Positions 43,248-52,960 of a stretch of DNA of 61,586 nucleotides are shown in pieces. The position numbers and the translations under genes were made by a program. The notes under the pieces are model-generated. The model saw only the letters and a program-made list of their open reading frames with translations. It made no database searches and had not been told where the DNA came from. The first letter of the stretch is position 1. Every line of letters begins with the position of its first letter. The stretch is from Gammaproteobacteria bacterium (GTDB lineage: Bacteria > Pseudomonadota > Gammaproteobacteria > Pseudomonadales > Azotimanducaceae), in assembly GCA_028821405.1 (NCBI GenBank), contig JAPPGK010000061.1, positions 1 through 61,586 on the forward strand. Reading direction: 5' to 3'.

Positions 43248-45245
43248 CTAGTCCGTCGCCAGGGCCGTTACCGGCTTGAGCCCCGCCGCGCGCCGGGCGG
43301 GAACGATTCCGAATCCCAGTCCGGTCGCTATCGCGCAACCTAGGGCGACGAGCACGAACCAGGGCTCGAATCCCACCGGGGCCCCGGTCACCTGGGCCAG
43401 CAGAGAACCTCCCGCGAAGCTCGAGAGCGCGCCGATCGCGCCGCCGAGCGTGGTGGCAACCCCCGTCTCCACCACGAACTGGGCCGTGATGTCGCGCCGG
43501 CGGGCGCCGACGGCCCTGCGGATGCCGATCTCCCGCCTGCGCTGGCTCACGCCGGCCAGGGACACCGCGACGATGGTCATCCCCCCGAGGCAGAGTGCGA
43601 TGGCGCCGATGGCGCCGAAGAGCGCCAGGTGGATTGCCTTGAGCTTTTTCCCGGAGGTCCAGATCAGCGCCTCGTTCGTCACGTCGTATTCCGCGCCATG
43701 GCGACGGAACAGGAGGTCCCTGATGTCCCCGGCAGTCTCGTCGATCCGTTCGATATCCGAGATGAGTATGTCGAGTCCATTCAGGTTCTCCCGCCCAAAA
43801 ACGAGATCCGCGCCGGTCTCGAACGGTATGTGGATGACCGTTCCCAGCCAGTCGTAGGCGTTCGGCGCCAGCCACATCATCTCGCCGTCGCCGATCTGTC
43901 GGGGATGCCGCGCCAGGACCCCCTTGACCACGAACGGCAAGGCGTCGATTTCCACGTGCTGGCCCAGGGCAGATTCGCCCGGCGAGAACAGGCGGTCTCG
44001 TATCGTCGGGCCGATCACGGCGACTTGGGCGACGGTGTCCCTGTCGTCTTCCGACAGATAGGTTCCCTCGGCAAGCGACCACGGCGCGTTCTGCGTCGTG
44101 CGCGGCTCGTATTCGGACAAGGCCCGCACGATCACCGGGTCTATCGACTCGCCACTGCGGCTGACCGGCAGTCGCTCCCACATGCCCGGCAGCACCGAAC
44201 TGACGTTAGCCGTCTGTTCGGCGATGGCGTCGGCGTCCGCCAGGGTCAGAGGTGGCAGCGCCGTCGCTCCGGGTCGTATTGTCATGCTCCCGACAGTGAG
44301 CCGGTTCGCCCCCATTTTCACCATGGCGTCGGCGATATCGAGGCGGACGCCTTCCGAGAGGCCTAGGAGCGCGAGCACCGACCACGTCCCCAGGGAAACG
44401 CTGAAGACGGTCAGCGCACCGCGGAGTCCGGCGGTCCGCAACGCTGTCAGCCCGTGACGAACCGCCGCCAGCCACGGGATTGTGCTTCGACGAGGAACCT
44501 GCGGCTTCGGGGTCTCGGGTGCGGAACCGTGAGAGGCCGCACGCGATGCCCCGGAATCCCCGACGATGCGCCCGTCGACAAGATCGACCACGCGGTGCGC
44601 ACGGCTGGCCACCGTCCGATCATGGGAGACTACGATGACGGCATGCCCCCGCTCCGCCAGGGCTGCGAGCAGATCCAGCACTTCGGCGCCCTGTTCGGTG
44701 TCGATGGCCCCGGTCGGTTCGTCCGCGAGGATGACCCTTGCGCCGTTCATCAGCGCCCTGGCGATGGCGACCCGTTGCTGTTCGCCACCGGACAGTTCCG
44801 TCGGCCGGTGATCGAGGCGGTCGCCGAGACCGAGTGTTGTGAGTAGTTCGCGCGCCCGGTCGTGGCGATGTCCGGCCCGAAGCCCGGCATACGTCGCCGG
44901 CAGTTCGACATTGGCCGCGGCGGACAACGACTCCAGCAGGTTGTAGGACTGGAACACGAACCCGAAAGCATGCCGGCGCAGGACGGCAAGCCCGTCGTCG
45001 TCGAGGGTCTCGACATCGGTACCCGCGATCCGGCAACCACCCTCGGTGGCGCGGTCAAGGCAGCCGATGATGTGCATCAACGTGGACTTGCCCGACCCCG
45101 ACGGACCGGTGATGCAGACGAACTCGCCACCGTGGACGTCCAACGAGATTCCGTCCAGGGCGCATACCCGTTCGCCGCCCTCTTCTTCGAACACCCGGCT
45201 GACGCCGGACAGTTCGACCAGCGGCGACGGGGCCGTCCGATCCAT
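43248..45245 (-). CDS. MacB-type ABC efflux ATPase-permease, copy 2
   Basis: The ATG at 45245 (MDRTAPSPLVELSGVSRVFE) gives 665 residues, almost the same as copy 1; a GTG at 45260 with AGGG upstream is an alternative. The ATPase has GPSGSGKST, LSGGEQQRVAIARA and VILADEPTGAIDTE; the permease has VSQRRREIGIRRAVGARRRD. It is the first gene of the operon and sits behind a palindromic promoter region. Two MacB subunits with one MacA suggest either a heterodimeric pump or two pumps sharing an adaptor. Confidence 0.92.
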   Translation of the reverse strand: MDRTAPSPLVELSGVSRVFEEEGGERVCALDGISLDVHGGEFVCITGPSGSGKSTLMHIIGCLDRATEGGCRIAGTDVETLDDDGLAVLRRHAFGFVFQSYNLLESLSAAANVELPATYAGLRAGHRHDRARELLTTLGLGDRLDHRPTELSGGEQQRVAIARALMNGARVILADEPTGAIDTEQGAEVLDLLAALAERGHAVIVVSHDRTVASRAHRVVDLVDGRIVGDSGASRAASHGSAPETPKPQVPRRSTIPWLAAVRHGLTALRTAGLRGALTVFSVSLGTWSVLALLGLSEGVRLDIADAMVKMGANRLTVGSMTIRPGATALPPLTLADADAIAEQTANVSSVLPGMWERLPVSRSGESIDPVIVRALSEYEPRTTQNAPWSLAEGTYLSEDDRDTVAQVAVIGPTIRDRLFSPGESALGQHVEIDALPFVVKGVLARHPRQIGDGEMMWLAPNAYDWLGTVIHIPFETGADLVFGRENLNGLDILISDIERIDETAGDIRDLLFRRHGAEYDVTNEALIWTSGKKLKAIHLALFGAIGAIALCLGGMTIVAVSLAGVSQRRREIGIRRAVGARRRDITAQFVVETGVATTLGGAIGALSSFAGGSLLAQVTGAPVGFEPWFVLVALGCAIATGLGFGIVPARRAAGLKPVTALATD

Positions 45246-45278
45246 CGGTTCTGCTGTCACGACGACCCTCGAATGGAA

Positions 45279-45313
45279 TGCACAATTATGTACATGATGC
45301 CCATAATTGTGCA
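45279..45313 (-). promoter_or_regulatory. Perfect 12-base inverted repeat overlapping the efflux operon promoter
   Basis: TGCACAATTATG at 45279-45290 is repeated inverted as CATAATTGTGCA at 45302-45313, with 11 bases between. It is very AT-rich against a G+C-rich background. On the minus strand a -35-like TTGCAC (45316-45311) and a -10-like TACATA, 16 bases apart, lie within it. This is the expected layout for a repressor operator controlling macB-macA-nodT-macB. An ATGTACAT core resembles PadR-type sites, but no regulator gene is adjacent. Confidence 0.65.
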
Positions 45314-45431
45314 ATAGCGATCCTGGTCTTGCGACTGCGCTCGGCACCCGACGACAAGACCGCCCCGGCATGAAACGTCACGACAGGCCCTGTAGGCCGC
45401 AAGCGTGCCACCCATGGTGGGAAGCGTTGCG

Positions 45432-45437
45432 TATAAT
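45432..45437 (+). promoter_or_regulatory. Candidate -10 box of the cytochrome gene
   Basis: A perfect TATAAT lies 28 bases before the GTG start of the cytochrome c gene. No good -35 was found at the usual distance. Confidence 0.4.
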
Positions 45438-45464
45438 CGCCCGCTGTTGCATGAAGGGTCGCGC

Positions 45465-45914
45465 GTGGTGTCCAACGTCAAGAGATTGGTTTGCGGTTTC
45501 GGCCTCGTTCTCGTCGCCGTCGGGGCCGTTGGCGATAGCGTCCCGGCGGGAACCGTGGCCGATATCGAGGATCGCACCCGGCCCTTCGGCGAGCTTTGTC
45601 TCGAAGGCGACGACTGCGGCGGGGTCGGGGACGCCCCGGCAGCCGTCCAGGTCGTGGAACGGACCGGGAGCGAGATCTACGCGAAACACTGCCAAGTTTG
45701 CCACCTGGGCGGGCTCAACAATGCGCCGAAGTTCGGCGATGCCGAAGCCTGGGAACCGCGCCTCGCGAAGGGTATGGACGAACTGTTCCGGAACACCAAG
45801 GAGGGGTTCAACAACGGGACGATGCCACCGATGGGAACCTGCATGGATTGCACCGACGCGGAGTTGCGCGCCGCCCTCGAGTACACGATCGGGGCTTCTG
45901 GCGACGACGGCTAG
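45465..45914 (+). CDS. Cytochrome c5-like monoheme protein
   Basis: The GTG at 45465 (a second GTG follows) has GAAGGG upstream and gives 149 residues with a signal peptide (LVCGFGLVLVAVGAVGDS). The heme attachment site is CQVCH, followed by LGGLNNAPKFGDAEAWEPRL. The axial Met is expected in GTMPPMGTCMDCTD, whose Cys pair is typical of the c5 subgroup. It is a periplasmic electron carrier; the partner cannot be told from context. Confidence 0.9.
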   Translation: MVSNVKRLVCGFGLVLVAVGAVGDSVPAGTVADIEDRTRPFGELCLEGDDCGGVGDAPAAVQVVERTGSEIYAKHCQVCHLGGLNNAPKFGDAEAWEPRLAKGMDELFRNTKEGFNNGTMPPMGTCMDCTDAELRAALEYTIGASGDDG

Positions 45915-46015
45915 GAGAAGCTGCAACAGGGAAAGCTGCACTCGAAGGCACCGTTGTGGTACGACGAGCTGCGGTGACGGCGCCCACGTAGCCCTGGCGC
46001 GAGCTGCAATGCCCG

Positions 46016-47521
46016 TCAGTCGTCCGCCGCCGACTCTTCATCGAACGCCCGGAAGGTGAGCGCTTCGGCGACATGGGCTGAGGCGGTTTCGTCTTTCCCG
46101 GCCAAATCGGCGATTGTCAACGCGACCTTTCGCAATCGGTGCACCGCCCGGGCGGACAACCGGAAACGTTTCGCGGCACGCCGCAAGAGCGTTGCGGCGG
46201 GGGCGGCCAACGTGGAATAGCGCTCGATTTCCCGCCCGGCAAGGTGGGCGTTCATCTTGCCGGCACGTGTCATCTGACGGGCCCAGGCCGTCGAGACCTT
46301 CGCGCGCACGTCGGCATCTTGGCTTGCAGGCGGTGGCGCACCCCAAAGGTCTTGTTCCGGTACAGGTCCCACCTCCACGCGGATGTCGATGCGGTCGAGC
46401 AGGGGACCCGAGATGCGACTGCTGTATTGACGGACCTGGTGGGGCGTGCAACGGCAGTGCGCCTCGTCGCAGATATATCCTGCGGGGCACGGGTTCATGG
46501 CCGCCACCAGTTGGAAGCGGGCGGGATAGCGCACTGTCTGCTTGACCCGGGCGACGGCCACGTCGCCGGCTTCCAGGGGTTCCCGCAGGGCTTCGAGCAC
46601 GTTGCGCTGGAACTCCGGCAGTTCGTCGAGGAACAGAACGCCGCGGTGGGCGAGCGTGATCTCGCCCGGCGCGATCGGGTTTCCGCCGCCAACCATTGCC
46701 GCCAGCGATGCCGTGTGATGCGGGTCGCAGAAGGGACGCAGACCGAATGCGGGCGCCTTGCGCGTCGAGACCGAGTAGACATTGGCCACCTCGATGGCCT
46801 CGTCGTCCCCGAGCCTTGGCAGCAGCCCGGCGAGCCGACGTGCGAGCATGGTCTTGCCCGTCCCGGGCGGCCCGGTCATCAAGAGGTGGTGGCCACCGGC
46901 CGCGGCAACGGCAAGCGCCCGTTTCGCCTTGGCTTGACCACGCACGTCGGACAATGACTCCCCGGGGTGGTGGGAAGGCAGGGGAAGGATGAGCGGTTGT
47001 GTCTCGGGCAACTCCGGCGCCTGCAACAGGCGAAAGACATCCTTGAGCGTTGCGGCCGGATAGATGTTGACACCGGCCAACGGCGCGAGCTCTTGGCGTT
47101 GGCTTGACGCGACGACCAAACCACGGTCGCGGCCGTTTAGCTTGGTCGCCGCGCAGAACGCGCCCTGAATGGCACGCACCTCGCCGTAGAGCGACAGTTC
47201 CCCGAGAAATTCGAGACGGTCGAGGTGTCGGGAATCGACCTGCTTGGTCGTGGCGAGAATGGCGACTGCGATGGCCAGGTCGTATCGACCGCCGTGCTTG
47301 GCGAGATCCGCAGGTGCGAGGTTCACGACTAGCCGGCCTTGCGGAAACTTGAGGCCGACATTCCTGATGGCGCTGCGCACCCGGTCCCGGGCCTCGCGTA
47401 CGGCGGTCTGCGCCATCCCCACGAGCGTGAACGATGGCGTTCCCGGCAGGCAATGGGCTTCGACGAGGACTGGCGGCGCTTCGATGCCCACTTGCGCGCG
47501 AGTCCGGACAGTAACCGACAT
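46016..47521 (-). CDS. comM: ComM/YifB family AAA+ protein (Mg-chelatase-like)
   Basis: The 501-residue protein has an N-terminal Lon-protease-like domain (TRAQVGIEAPPVLVEAHCLP). The AAA+ domain has Walker A GPPGTGKT at residues 217-224, GVLFLDELPEFQRNVLEALR and VAAMNPCPAGYICDEAHCRC with the family's Cys residues. ComM is a helicase that promotes branch migration during natural transformation in Vibrio and relatives. It is divergent from the torF-glnK-amtB operon. Confidence 0.94.
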   Translation of the reverse strand: MSVTVRTRAQVGIEAPPVLVEAHCLPGTPSFTLVGMAQTAVREARDRVRSAIRNVGLKFPQGRLVVNLAPADLAKHGGRYDLAIAVAILATTKQVDSRHLDRLEFLGELSLYGEVRAIQGAFCAATKLNGRDRGLVVASSQRQELAPLAGVNIYPAATLKDVFRLLQAPELPETQPLILPLPSHHPGESLSDVRGQAKAKRALAVAAAGGHHLLMTGPPGTGKTMLARRLAGLLPRLGDDEAIEVANVYSVSTRKAPAFGLRPFCDPHHTASLAAMVGGGNPIAPGEITLAHRGVLFLDELPEFQRNVLEALREPLEAGDVAVARVKQTVRYPARFQLVAAMNPCPAGYICDEAHCRCTPHQVRQYSSRISGPLLDRIDIRVEVGPVPEQDLWGAPPPASQDADVRAKVSTAWARQMTRAGKMNAHLAGREIERYSTLAAPAATLLRRAAKRFRLSARAVHRLRKVALTIADLAGKDETASAHVAEALTFRAFDEESAADD

Positions 47522-47632
47522 ACCCCGGAGTGTAGGTTTTGGTTCGGTCGAGGGTTAGCGCGAATGGCCCGACCCCGTGTCGGCCATTGACGTTGAAGCG
47601 CGTGCGAAATCTCTCAAGCACAGACGCCCGCA

Positions 47633-47649
47633 TGCACCAATACGGTGCT
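47633..47649 (+). promoter_or_regulatory. Predicted NtrC-binding site
   Basis: TGCACC, five bases and GGTGCT match the NtrC consensus TGCACC-N5-GGTGCA at all but the last position. It is centred about 95 bases upstream of the sigma54 -24/-12 element, a normal enhancer distance, and points to nitrogen control of torF-glnK-amtB. Confidence 0.75.
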
Positions 47650-47730
47650 TGGTCCGTTCGGCGTGCCCAACAAATGAGCGGGCAGGACGTTAGCATTTTG
47701 TAATCTATTGAATCTAATAATAAAAATTTC

Positions 47731-47746
47731 TGGCACAGTCCGTGCT
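47731..47746 (+). promoter_or_regulatory. Sigma54 (RpoN) -24/-12 promoter of torF-glnK-amtB
   Basis: TGGCACAGTCCGTGCT has the invariant GG and GC dinucleotides with the exact 12-base spacing of sigma54 promoters. It lies 77 bases before the torF start in an AT-rich segment, downstream of the NtrC-like site. Confidence 0.8.
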
Positions 47747-47822
47747 GTTCGAGCATCATATGCGCAAGGCGCGTCCCATCCGATGCGCCGCGTCGACAAC
47801 GGTTCAACCAAGGGGACAAAAG

Positions 47823-48512
47823 ATGAAGAGGCTTCTGACCATAGTGACCGCTGCGGCTGCGATGCAGTTGGCCGTGAATACGGCAATGGCGGCGGAAGCG
47901 AGCGCAAACGTAACGCTGGCATCGGACTATTCGTTTCGCGGCTGGTCCCAGACCGGTCGTGACCCGGCGATTCAGGGCGGTTTCGATGTGTCCTTCGAGA
48001 GTGGATTCTCGTTGGGCACCTGGGCATCCAACGTGAACTACGGCGATGGTGGCACCTCCATGGAATGGGACCTCTACGCAGGTTGGGGCGGCGAGATCGC
48101 TGACGGCATCAACCTCGGCGTGTCGTTGATCCATTTCCAGTATCCGGGTGACACGGATCTGAACTACCAGGAAGTCAACCTCGACCTGTCCGTAGGAGAC
48201 TTCGGGTTGGGATTCAACTACTCGCCGAGTTACCTCGGCGTCTCCGGCGAGACCTTTTTCTACCCATACGCGAACTACAGCTACGCGCTCACCGAGGAGA
48301 TCAGCCTCGACTTCGCCGTGGGGCTGAACATCGCCAAGAGCGATGACTTCTTCGGGGACGACAACGAGTACATCGACTATTCGGCGACGGCAGGCCTCCC
48401 GTTGGGCGGCGTGAACTTCGGCATCGGAATCGTGGGCACGAACATCGATGAAGACTCGTGTGGACGCGACTGCGAAGCCAGGGTCTTGGTAACGTTGTCG
48501 AAGGACCTGTAG
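47823..48512 (+). CDS. TorF-family putative porin
   Basis: The ATG at 47823 gives 229 residues. A signal peptide ends at AMA before AEASANVTLASDYSFRGWSQ, and that YSFRGWSQ segment is the hallmark of the TorF (TIGR02001) family. The rest is beta-strand rich with many Gly and aromatic residues, and the protein ends in TLSKDL. A pair of Cys near the C-terminus (SCGRDC) could form a disulfide. It is the first gene of a nitrogen-regulated operon with glnK and amtB, which suggests a role in outer-membrane uptake of small nitrogen compounds. Confidence 0.9.
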   Translation: MKRLLTIVTAAAAMQLAVNTAMAAEASANVTLASDYSFRGWSQTGRDPAIQGGFDVSFESGFSLGTWASNVNYGDGGTSMEWDLYAGWGGEIADGINLGVSLIHFQYPGDTDLNYQEVNLDLSVGDFGLGFNYSPSYLGVSGETFFYPYANYSYALTEEISLDFAVGLNIAKSDDFFGDDNEYIDYSATAGLPLGGVNFGIGIVGTNIDEDSCGRDCEARVLVTLSKDL

Positions 48513-48947
<435 letters not shown>

Positions 48948-48975
48948 CCCAGCCCACTTCTAGGAGCAACTGATC

Positions 48976-50235
48976 GTGGAAGATCTGCTAACCCAAACCA
49001 ACTACGCCATCGACACCTTCTACTTCCTGGTGATGGGAGTACTCGTGATGTTCATGGCGTGTGGCTTCTCGATGCTCGAGGCGGGGATGATCCGGGCCAA
49101 GAACACCTCGGAAATCCTCACCAAGAACGTCGCGCTGTACTCCATTTCCTGCATCATGTACCTGCTGTTCGGGTACTACATCATGTATATCGATGGCACC
49201 GAGGGGGCGTGGCTGCCCAGCTTCGGTTGGCTGATCGGTGTTGAGAACACGGCCGAGGAGATCGTAGCCGGGACCGCGGGTGGCGTGGCGACAGACCACT
49301 CCGAACGTTCGGACTACTTCTTCCAGGTCGTGTTCGTGGCGACGGCCATGTCCATCGTGTCCGGCGCTGTCGCCGAGCGCATGAAGCTTTGGGCCTTCCT
49401 GCTCTTCGCGGTTGTCATGACCGGGCTGATCTATCCCGTGCAGGGCATGTGGACCTGGGGCGGTGGCTGGCTGAGTGCCGCTGGCTATTCGGACTTCGCC
49501 GGTTCGGGCATTGTCCACATGTGCGGTGCGGCCGCAGCGCTTGCAGGGGTACTTCTGCTTGGACCGCGGGCCGGCAAGTACGGGCCCAGTGGCCATGTGA
49601 ACGCCATTCCGGGCTGCAACATGCCGCTCGCGACGCTGGGCATGTTCGTCCTCTGGTTCGGTTGGTTCGGGTTCAACGGTGGGTCCGAACTCAAACTCTC
49701 CAACGTGGATGAAGCCAACGCGGTGGCGGAGGTCTTCGTCAATACCAACATCGCCGCCTGCGGCGGATTGGTGGCGGCGCTCATCCTCGCGCGGGCGTGG
49801 TTCGGCAAGGCGGACCTGACCATGGCGTTGAACGGGGCGCTTGCCGGGCTGGTCGCGATCACCGCCGACCCTCTCTCGCCGCATCCGTTCTGGGCGATGA
49901 TCATCGGCGGTGGCGGGGGTCTGCTCGTGGTGGTCTCGATCGTCATGTTGGACAAGATCAGGATCGATGACCCCGTCGGTGCCATCAGCGTTCACGGCAC
50001 ATGCGGCATCTGGGGCATCATCGCGGTGACGTTCAACAACGCCGATGCGACAATCCTCGGACAGTTGCTCGGCATCGTGGGCATCTTCGCTTGGGTATTC
50101 GCGGCGTCGTTCGTGGTCTGGTTGGTTCTCAAGGCGACCATGGGCATCCGGGTTTCGGAAGAAGATGAGATGTCCGGTGTCGATCTCGCGGAGACCGGCA
50201 TCGAGGCCTACCCGGAGTTTCAGCAAGCCGCCTAA
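48976..50235 (+). CDS. amtB: Ammonium transporter AmtB
   Basis: The protein has 419 residues from a GTG preceded by AGGAG. It has eleven predicted membrane segments, starting with YFLVMGVLVMFMACGFSMLE. The twin pore histidines fall in GIVHMCGAAAA (about residue 180) and ISVHGTCGIWG (about 340). It lacks a cleavable signal peptide; residue usage in the first helix matches the Amt subgroup without a leader. It conducts ammonium across the inner membrane under GlnK control. Confidence 0.97.
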   Translation: MEDLLTQTNYAIDTFYFLVMGVLVMFMACGFSMLEAGMIRAKNTSEILTKNVALYSISCIMYLLFGYYIMYIDGTEGAWLPSFGWLIGVENTAEEIVAGTAGGVATDHSERSDYFFQVVFVATAMSIVSGAVAERMKLWAFLLFAVVMTGLIYPVQGMWTWGGGWLSAAGYSDFAGSGIVHMCGAAAALAGVLLLGPRAGKYGPSGHVNAIPGCNMPLATLGMFVLWFGWFGFNGGSELKLSNVDEANAVAEVFVNTNIAACGGLVAALILARAWFGKADLTMALNGALAGLVAITADPLSPHPFWAMIIGGGGGLLVVVSIVMLDKIRIDDPVGAISVHGTCGIWGIIAVTFNNADATILGQLLGIVGIFAWVFAASFVVWLVLKATMGIRVSEEDEMSGVDLAETGIEAYPEFQQAA

Positions 50236-50255
50236 CGGTTGGCAGTGCTTGAGGA

Positions 50256-50281
50256 GGGCGCCCGACGGGCGCCCTTTTTTT
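50256..50281 (+). terminator. Rho-independent terminator after amtB
   Basis: GGGCGCCC, a GAC loop and GGGCGCCC form a perfect 8-base stem followed directly by seven T. It lies 20 bases after the amtB stop and is the clearest terminator in the window. Confidence 0.93.
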
Positions 50282-50326
50282 GTCCGATTGCCCCTCCGGG
50301 AACGCGCCTGGGTCCGGCAGCCCGAA

Positions 50327-50346
50327 GGGCGACCCGTGTGGTCGCA
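50327..50346. repeat. Intergenic hairpin repeat, family A
   Basis: GGGCGACC, loop CGTGT and GGTCGC form the family A stem with the outer two bases of the right arm lost. It lies between the amtB terminator and hemA. Confidence 0.55.
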
Positions 50347-50505
50347 TAGCGTTCGATGGATTGCTCGTCGGCCCTGACCACGGGCTACGGAAGGACCGTT
50401 GGCGGGAGGGTGGCAAGCGGCTGGTGAGCCATACGGGCTCTTGCCGCACGTCTACGCTGACAAACCCGTGACACTAAGTGCCGTTGAACCGGCTAAGGTG
50501 ACGCG

Positions 50506-51855
50506 ATGCTGGATGAACTGGGAATCGTCGGCATTTCTTGGCGCCGCCTCGGCAGCGAAGCGCTCGCCGACTATTCGCTCCCAACCGAGCAGCGCGACGC
50601 CCGATTGGAGCGGTTTGCCCGCACCGAAGCGCTCGCCGAGCTCGCCTACGTCGAGACCTGCAACCGCGTCGAGATCGTCTTCGCGGGGAGTGACGAAGCG
50701 GCGGCACGGGATCTGCGCGCACCTGCCTTCGAACTGCTAACCGGTGCCAAGCCGTCGCCTGGCGAGGCGGAACGGACGCTCAAGGCATGGCGGGGCGAGG
50801 GTGCTTGCGAGCACCTGTTCCTGGTTGCCGCAGGTCTCGACTCGGCAGCCGTCGGCGAAGTGGAGATTGCCGGCCAGGTCCGCCTCGCCCATGATCGTGC
50901 CCGGGCATCGGGACTTTGCGGTGCGCGACTGTCTCTGCTGTTCGAGGAGGCGGGCCGGATCGCGGCTACGGTCCGCCATGGCACCTCCTTGGGAGAGGGC
51001 TCCGTATCCTTGGCCGAGGTGGCGATGGCCCACGTTCGACGTCGGCTCGCCCGAACTTCGGGAACGGTGGCCTTGATCGGCGTCTCGGCGATGACCGAAC
51101 GCGCGGCGCTGTCGTTGGCCAAGGAGAAGGTGCCGTTCCTGGTGGTCAACCGTACCCCGGCCAATGCACGGGAATTCACCGAACGCTTCGATGTGCCGAG
51201 TGTTTCGCTTGCCGACTTCCGGCAATCACCGCCGCCGGTCGAAGTTTTTCTGTCGGCTACGGGATCCCCCGAACCGGTGATCGATGCTCCGACTCTCGGT
51301 CGCCTCGCCGGCGCGGCGGGGTCGGGTGAGCTACCCCTCGGAATCGACATGGCGGTGCCGGCGGACATCGATGCGGAAGCGTCCCGCAAGCTCGGCATCA
51401 GGCGCATCGGCATGGACGAGATCGTGCACGAGGCCGAGTCGAACCGAGAGGCACGTCTGCTCGCCGCGGCGGACGCTCGGGCGTTGGTGGACGAAGCCCT
51501 GCCACGGCTCAAGGACAAGGTGGTCGATCAGGTCTACGGACCGTTGTTCGCGGCGCTGCAAAAGCACTACCAGGAGGCGGCGACAACGGCCGTGGCAAGG
51601 TTCGCGAAGCATCTCGGCGAACTGGACGCCGAGACTCGCCGACACCTCGACGCCTGGGCGAAGTCCTTAGGAAGGCGTATGGCGCACCTGCCGACCGTTG
51701 GACTCAAGGGTCTCATGCGGTACGGTCCCGAGGGCTCGCTGGACGCGTTCCTGAAGGGGCTCGATCCGAAGCGTCGTGACTTGCTGCGCAAAGCGGTCCA
51801 CGGCGGCGAGAGGCAGGCCAACACGAGCGAGGAAGCCGATGATCCTAAGGCGTGA
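50506..51855 (+). CDS. hemA: Glutamyl-tRNA reductase
   Basis: The 449-residue protein starts at an ATG with AAGGTG upstream. The catalytic Cys52 lies in VETCNRVEI; the NADPH domain contains VALIGVSAMTERAALSLAKE, and a C-terminal dimerisation helix follows EIVHEAESN. It makes glutamate-1-semialdehyde, the first committed tetrapyrrole precursor. The N-terminus (MLDELGIVGISWRRLGSEAL) differs from the usual proteobacterial LxxLGxNHxTAP start, suggesting a separate lineage. It heads an operon of overlapping genes; the next start lies 17 bases inside its end. Confidence 0.93.
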   Translation: MLDELGIVGISWRRLGSEALADYSLPTEQRDARLERFARTEALAELAYVETCNRVEIVFAGSDEAAARDLRAPAFELLTGAKPSPGEAERTLKAWRGEGACEHLFLVAAGLDSAAVGEVEIAGQVRLAHDRARASGLCGARLSLLFEEAGRIAATVRHGTSLGEGSVSLAEVAMAHVRRRLARTSGTVALIGVSAMTERAALSLAKEKVPFLVVNRTPANAREFTERFDVPSVSLADFRQSPPPVEVFLSATGSPEPVIDAPTLGRLAGAAGSGELPLGIDMAVPADIDAEASRKLGIRRIGMDEIVHEAESNREARLLAAADARALVDEALPRLKDKVVDQVYGPLFAALQKHYQEAATTAVARFAKHLGELDAETRRHLDAWAKSLGRRMAHLPTVGLKGLMRYGPEGSLDAFLKGLDPKRRDLLRKAVHGGERQANTSEEADDPKA

Positions 51856-52960
51856 TCCAACCAAGGCGCTCCAGGTGGGGTTTCTCGCGGTACTTGTCGT
51901 CGCCACGGCTCAGGTGGCTTGGTGGATCCTCGACCAGCGCGCGCTGGCACGGGGCGAACAGGACCAACTCGTGGAGCTTTACGAGTCGGATGCGTCCGCG
52001 GTGACCGCCTTCGCCGAGTTGTGGAAGGTGACGCGCGGCGCGTCCCTTGACACCGAGGCCGTTGCATTGGCGGAGGCCGTCGCCGGTTTTCCCCATTTGA
52101 CCTTCGACCCCGACGCCGGCATTGCATCGGTGCGGCCGGGTGCCGTCGACAACCTGGCGGACGACGTCGCGTCCCGCATAAACCGCTATGCCTGGGAAGG
52201 TGGGTTCTTTCTGCTTGTGCTGCTCGTCGGCATGGGGGTGCTGACCCGTGCCATTCGCGACGACGCCCAATTGCGGCGGCGCCAGCAGAACTTCATTGCC
52301 GCTGTTTCGCACGAGTTCAAGAGCCCGTTGGCCAGCATGCGGCTCTCCGGTGAAACGTTGGCAACGCGGAGCACGGAACCGGACAGCCGTCGACTGGGCG
52401 AGCGCTTGGTGGAGGACGGTGATCGACTGTTGCGCATGGTGGACAACCTTCTCGACACGGCACGGATCGACGATGGCCGGATCAACCTGCGTCGAGAGTC
52501 CGTGCCGTTGCGCGAGGCCGTCGAAGGGGTGACCGCCGGACAAACCGCGCGCGCAGCACGGGAGGGGATCGCCATCCTTGCCGACGTACCGGCCGTCACG
52601 GTGGAAGCGGATCCCCTCGCCCTCGAGAGCGTGTTGGGCAACTTAATCGACAACGCCATCAAGGCGTGCAGCGCGGGGGATGGTCGGGAGATTTCCATTG
52701 CGGCACACCGAGCCGGAACCGAGGTTGTCGTCGAGATCAGCGACGATGGAATCGGCTTTCCGCCCAGGGATGCCGCAAGGATCTTCGAGAAGTTCTACCG
52801 GTCGGAGGACGAAGGTACGAACCCGATGCCCGGAACGGGCCTTGGCCTCTACGTGGTGCGCCGACTTGCGGAGATCTCGGATGCACGCGTTGTCGCAAGA
52901 AGCGCAGGACCGGGCAAGGGCGCAACCGTCACCGTGACTTGGCCTGCCCCTCGGACATGA
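51839..52960 (+). CDS. Sensor histidine kinase within the heme operon
   Basis: The ATG at 51839 lies inside the end of hemA and gives 373 residues. Two transmembrane helices (about 12-31 and 121-137) flank a periplasmic region of roughly 85 residues with no recognised sensor domain. The H-box is NFIAAVSHEFKSPLASMRLS with phospho-acceptor His158; the ATPase domain has NLIDNAIKA, DDGIGFPP and GTGLGLYVVRRLAE. No HAMP domain is evident. Its overlap with hemA and the regulator gene suggests control of, or by, heme synthesis. Confidence 0.9.
   Translation: MILRRDPTKALQVGFLAVLVVATAQVAWWILDQRALARGEQDQLVELYESDASAVTAFAELWKVTRGASLDTEAVALAEAVAGFPHLTFDPDAGIASVRPGAVDNLADDVASRINRYAWEGGFFLLVLLVGMGVLTRAIRDDAQLRRRQQNFIAAVSHEFKSPLASMRLSGETLATRSTEPDSRRLGERLVEDGDRLLRMVDNLLDTARIDDGRINLRRESVPLREAVEGVTAGQTARAAREGIAILADVPAVTVEADPLALESVLGNLIDNAIKACSAGDGREISIAAHRAGTEVVVEISDDGIGFPPRDAARIFEKFYRSEDEGTNPMPGTGLGLYVVRRLAEISDARVVARSAGPGKGATVTVTWPAPRT

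Noticed and set aside
50236-50505. Riboswitch upstream of hemA
   Set aside because: Only a terminator, one family A hairpin and a short GAGCC/GGCTC stem were found; nothing matches a known riboswitch.
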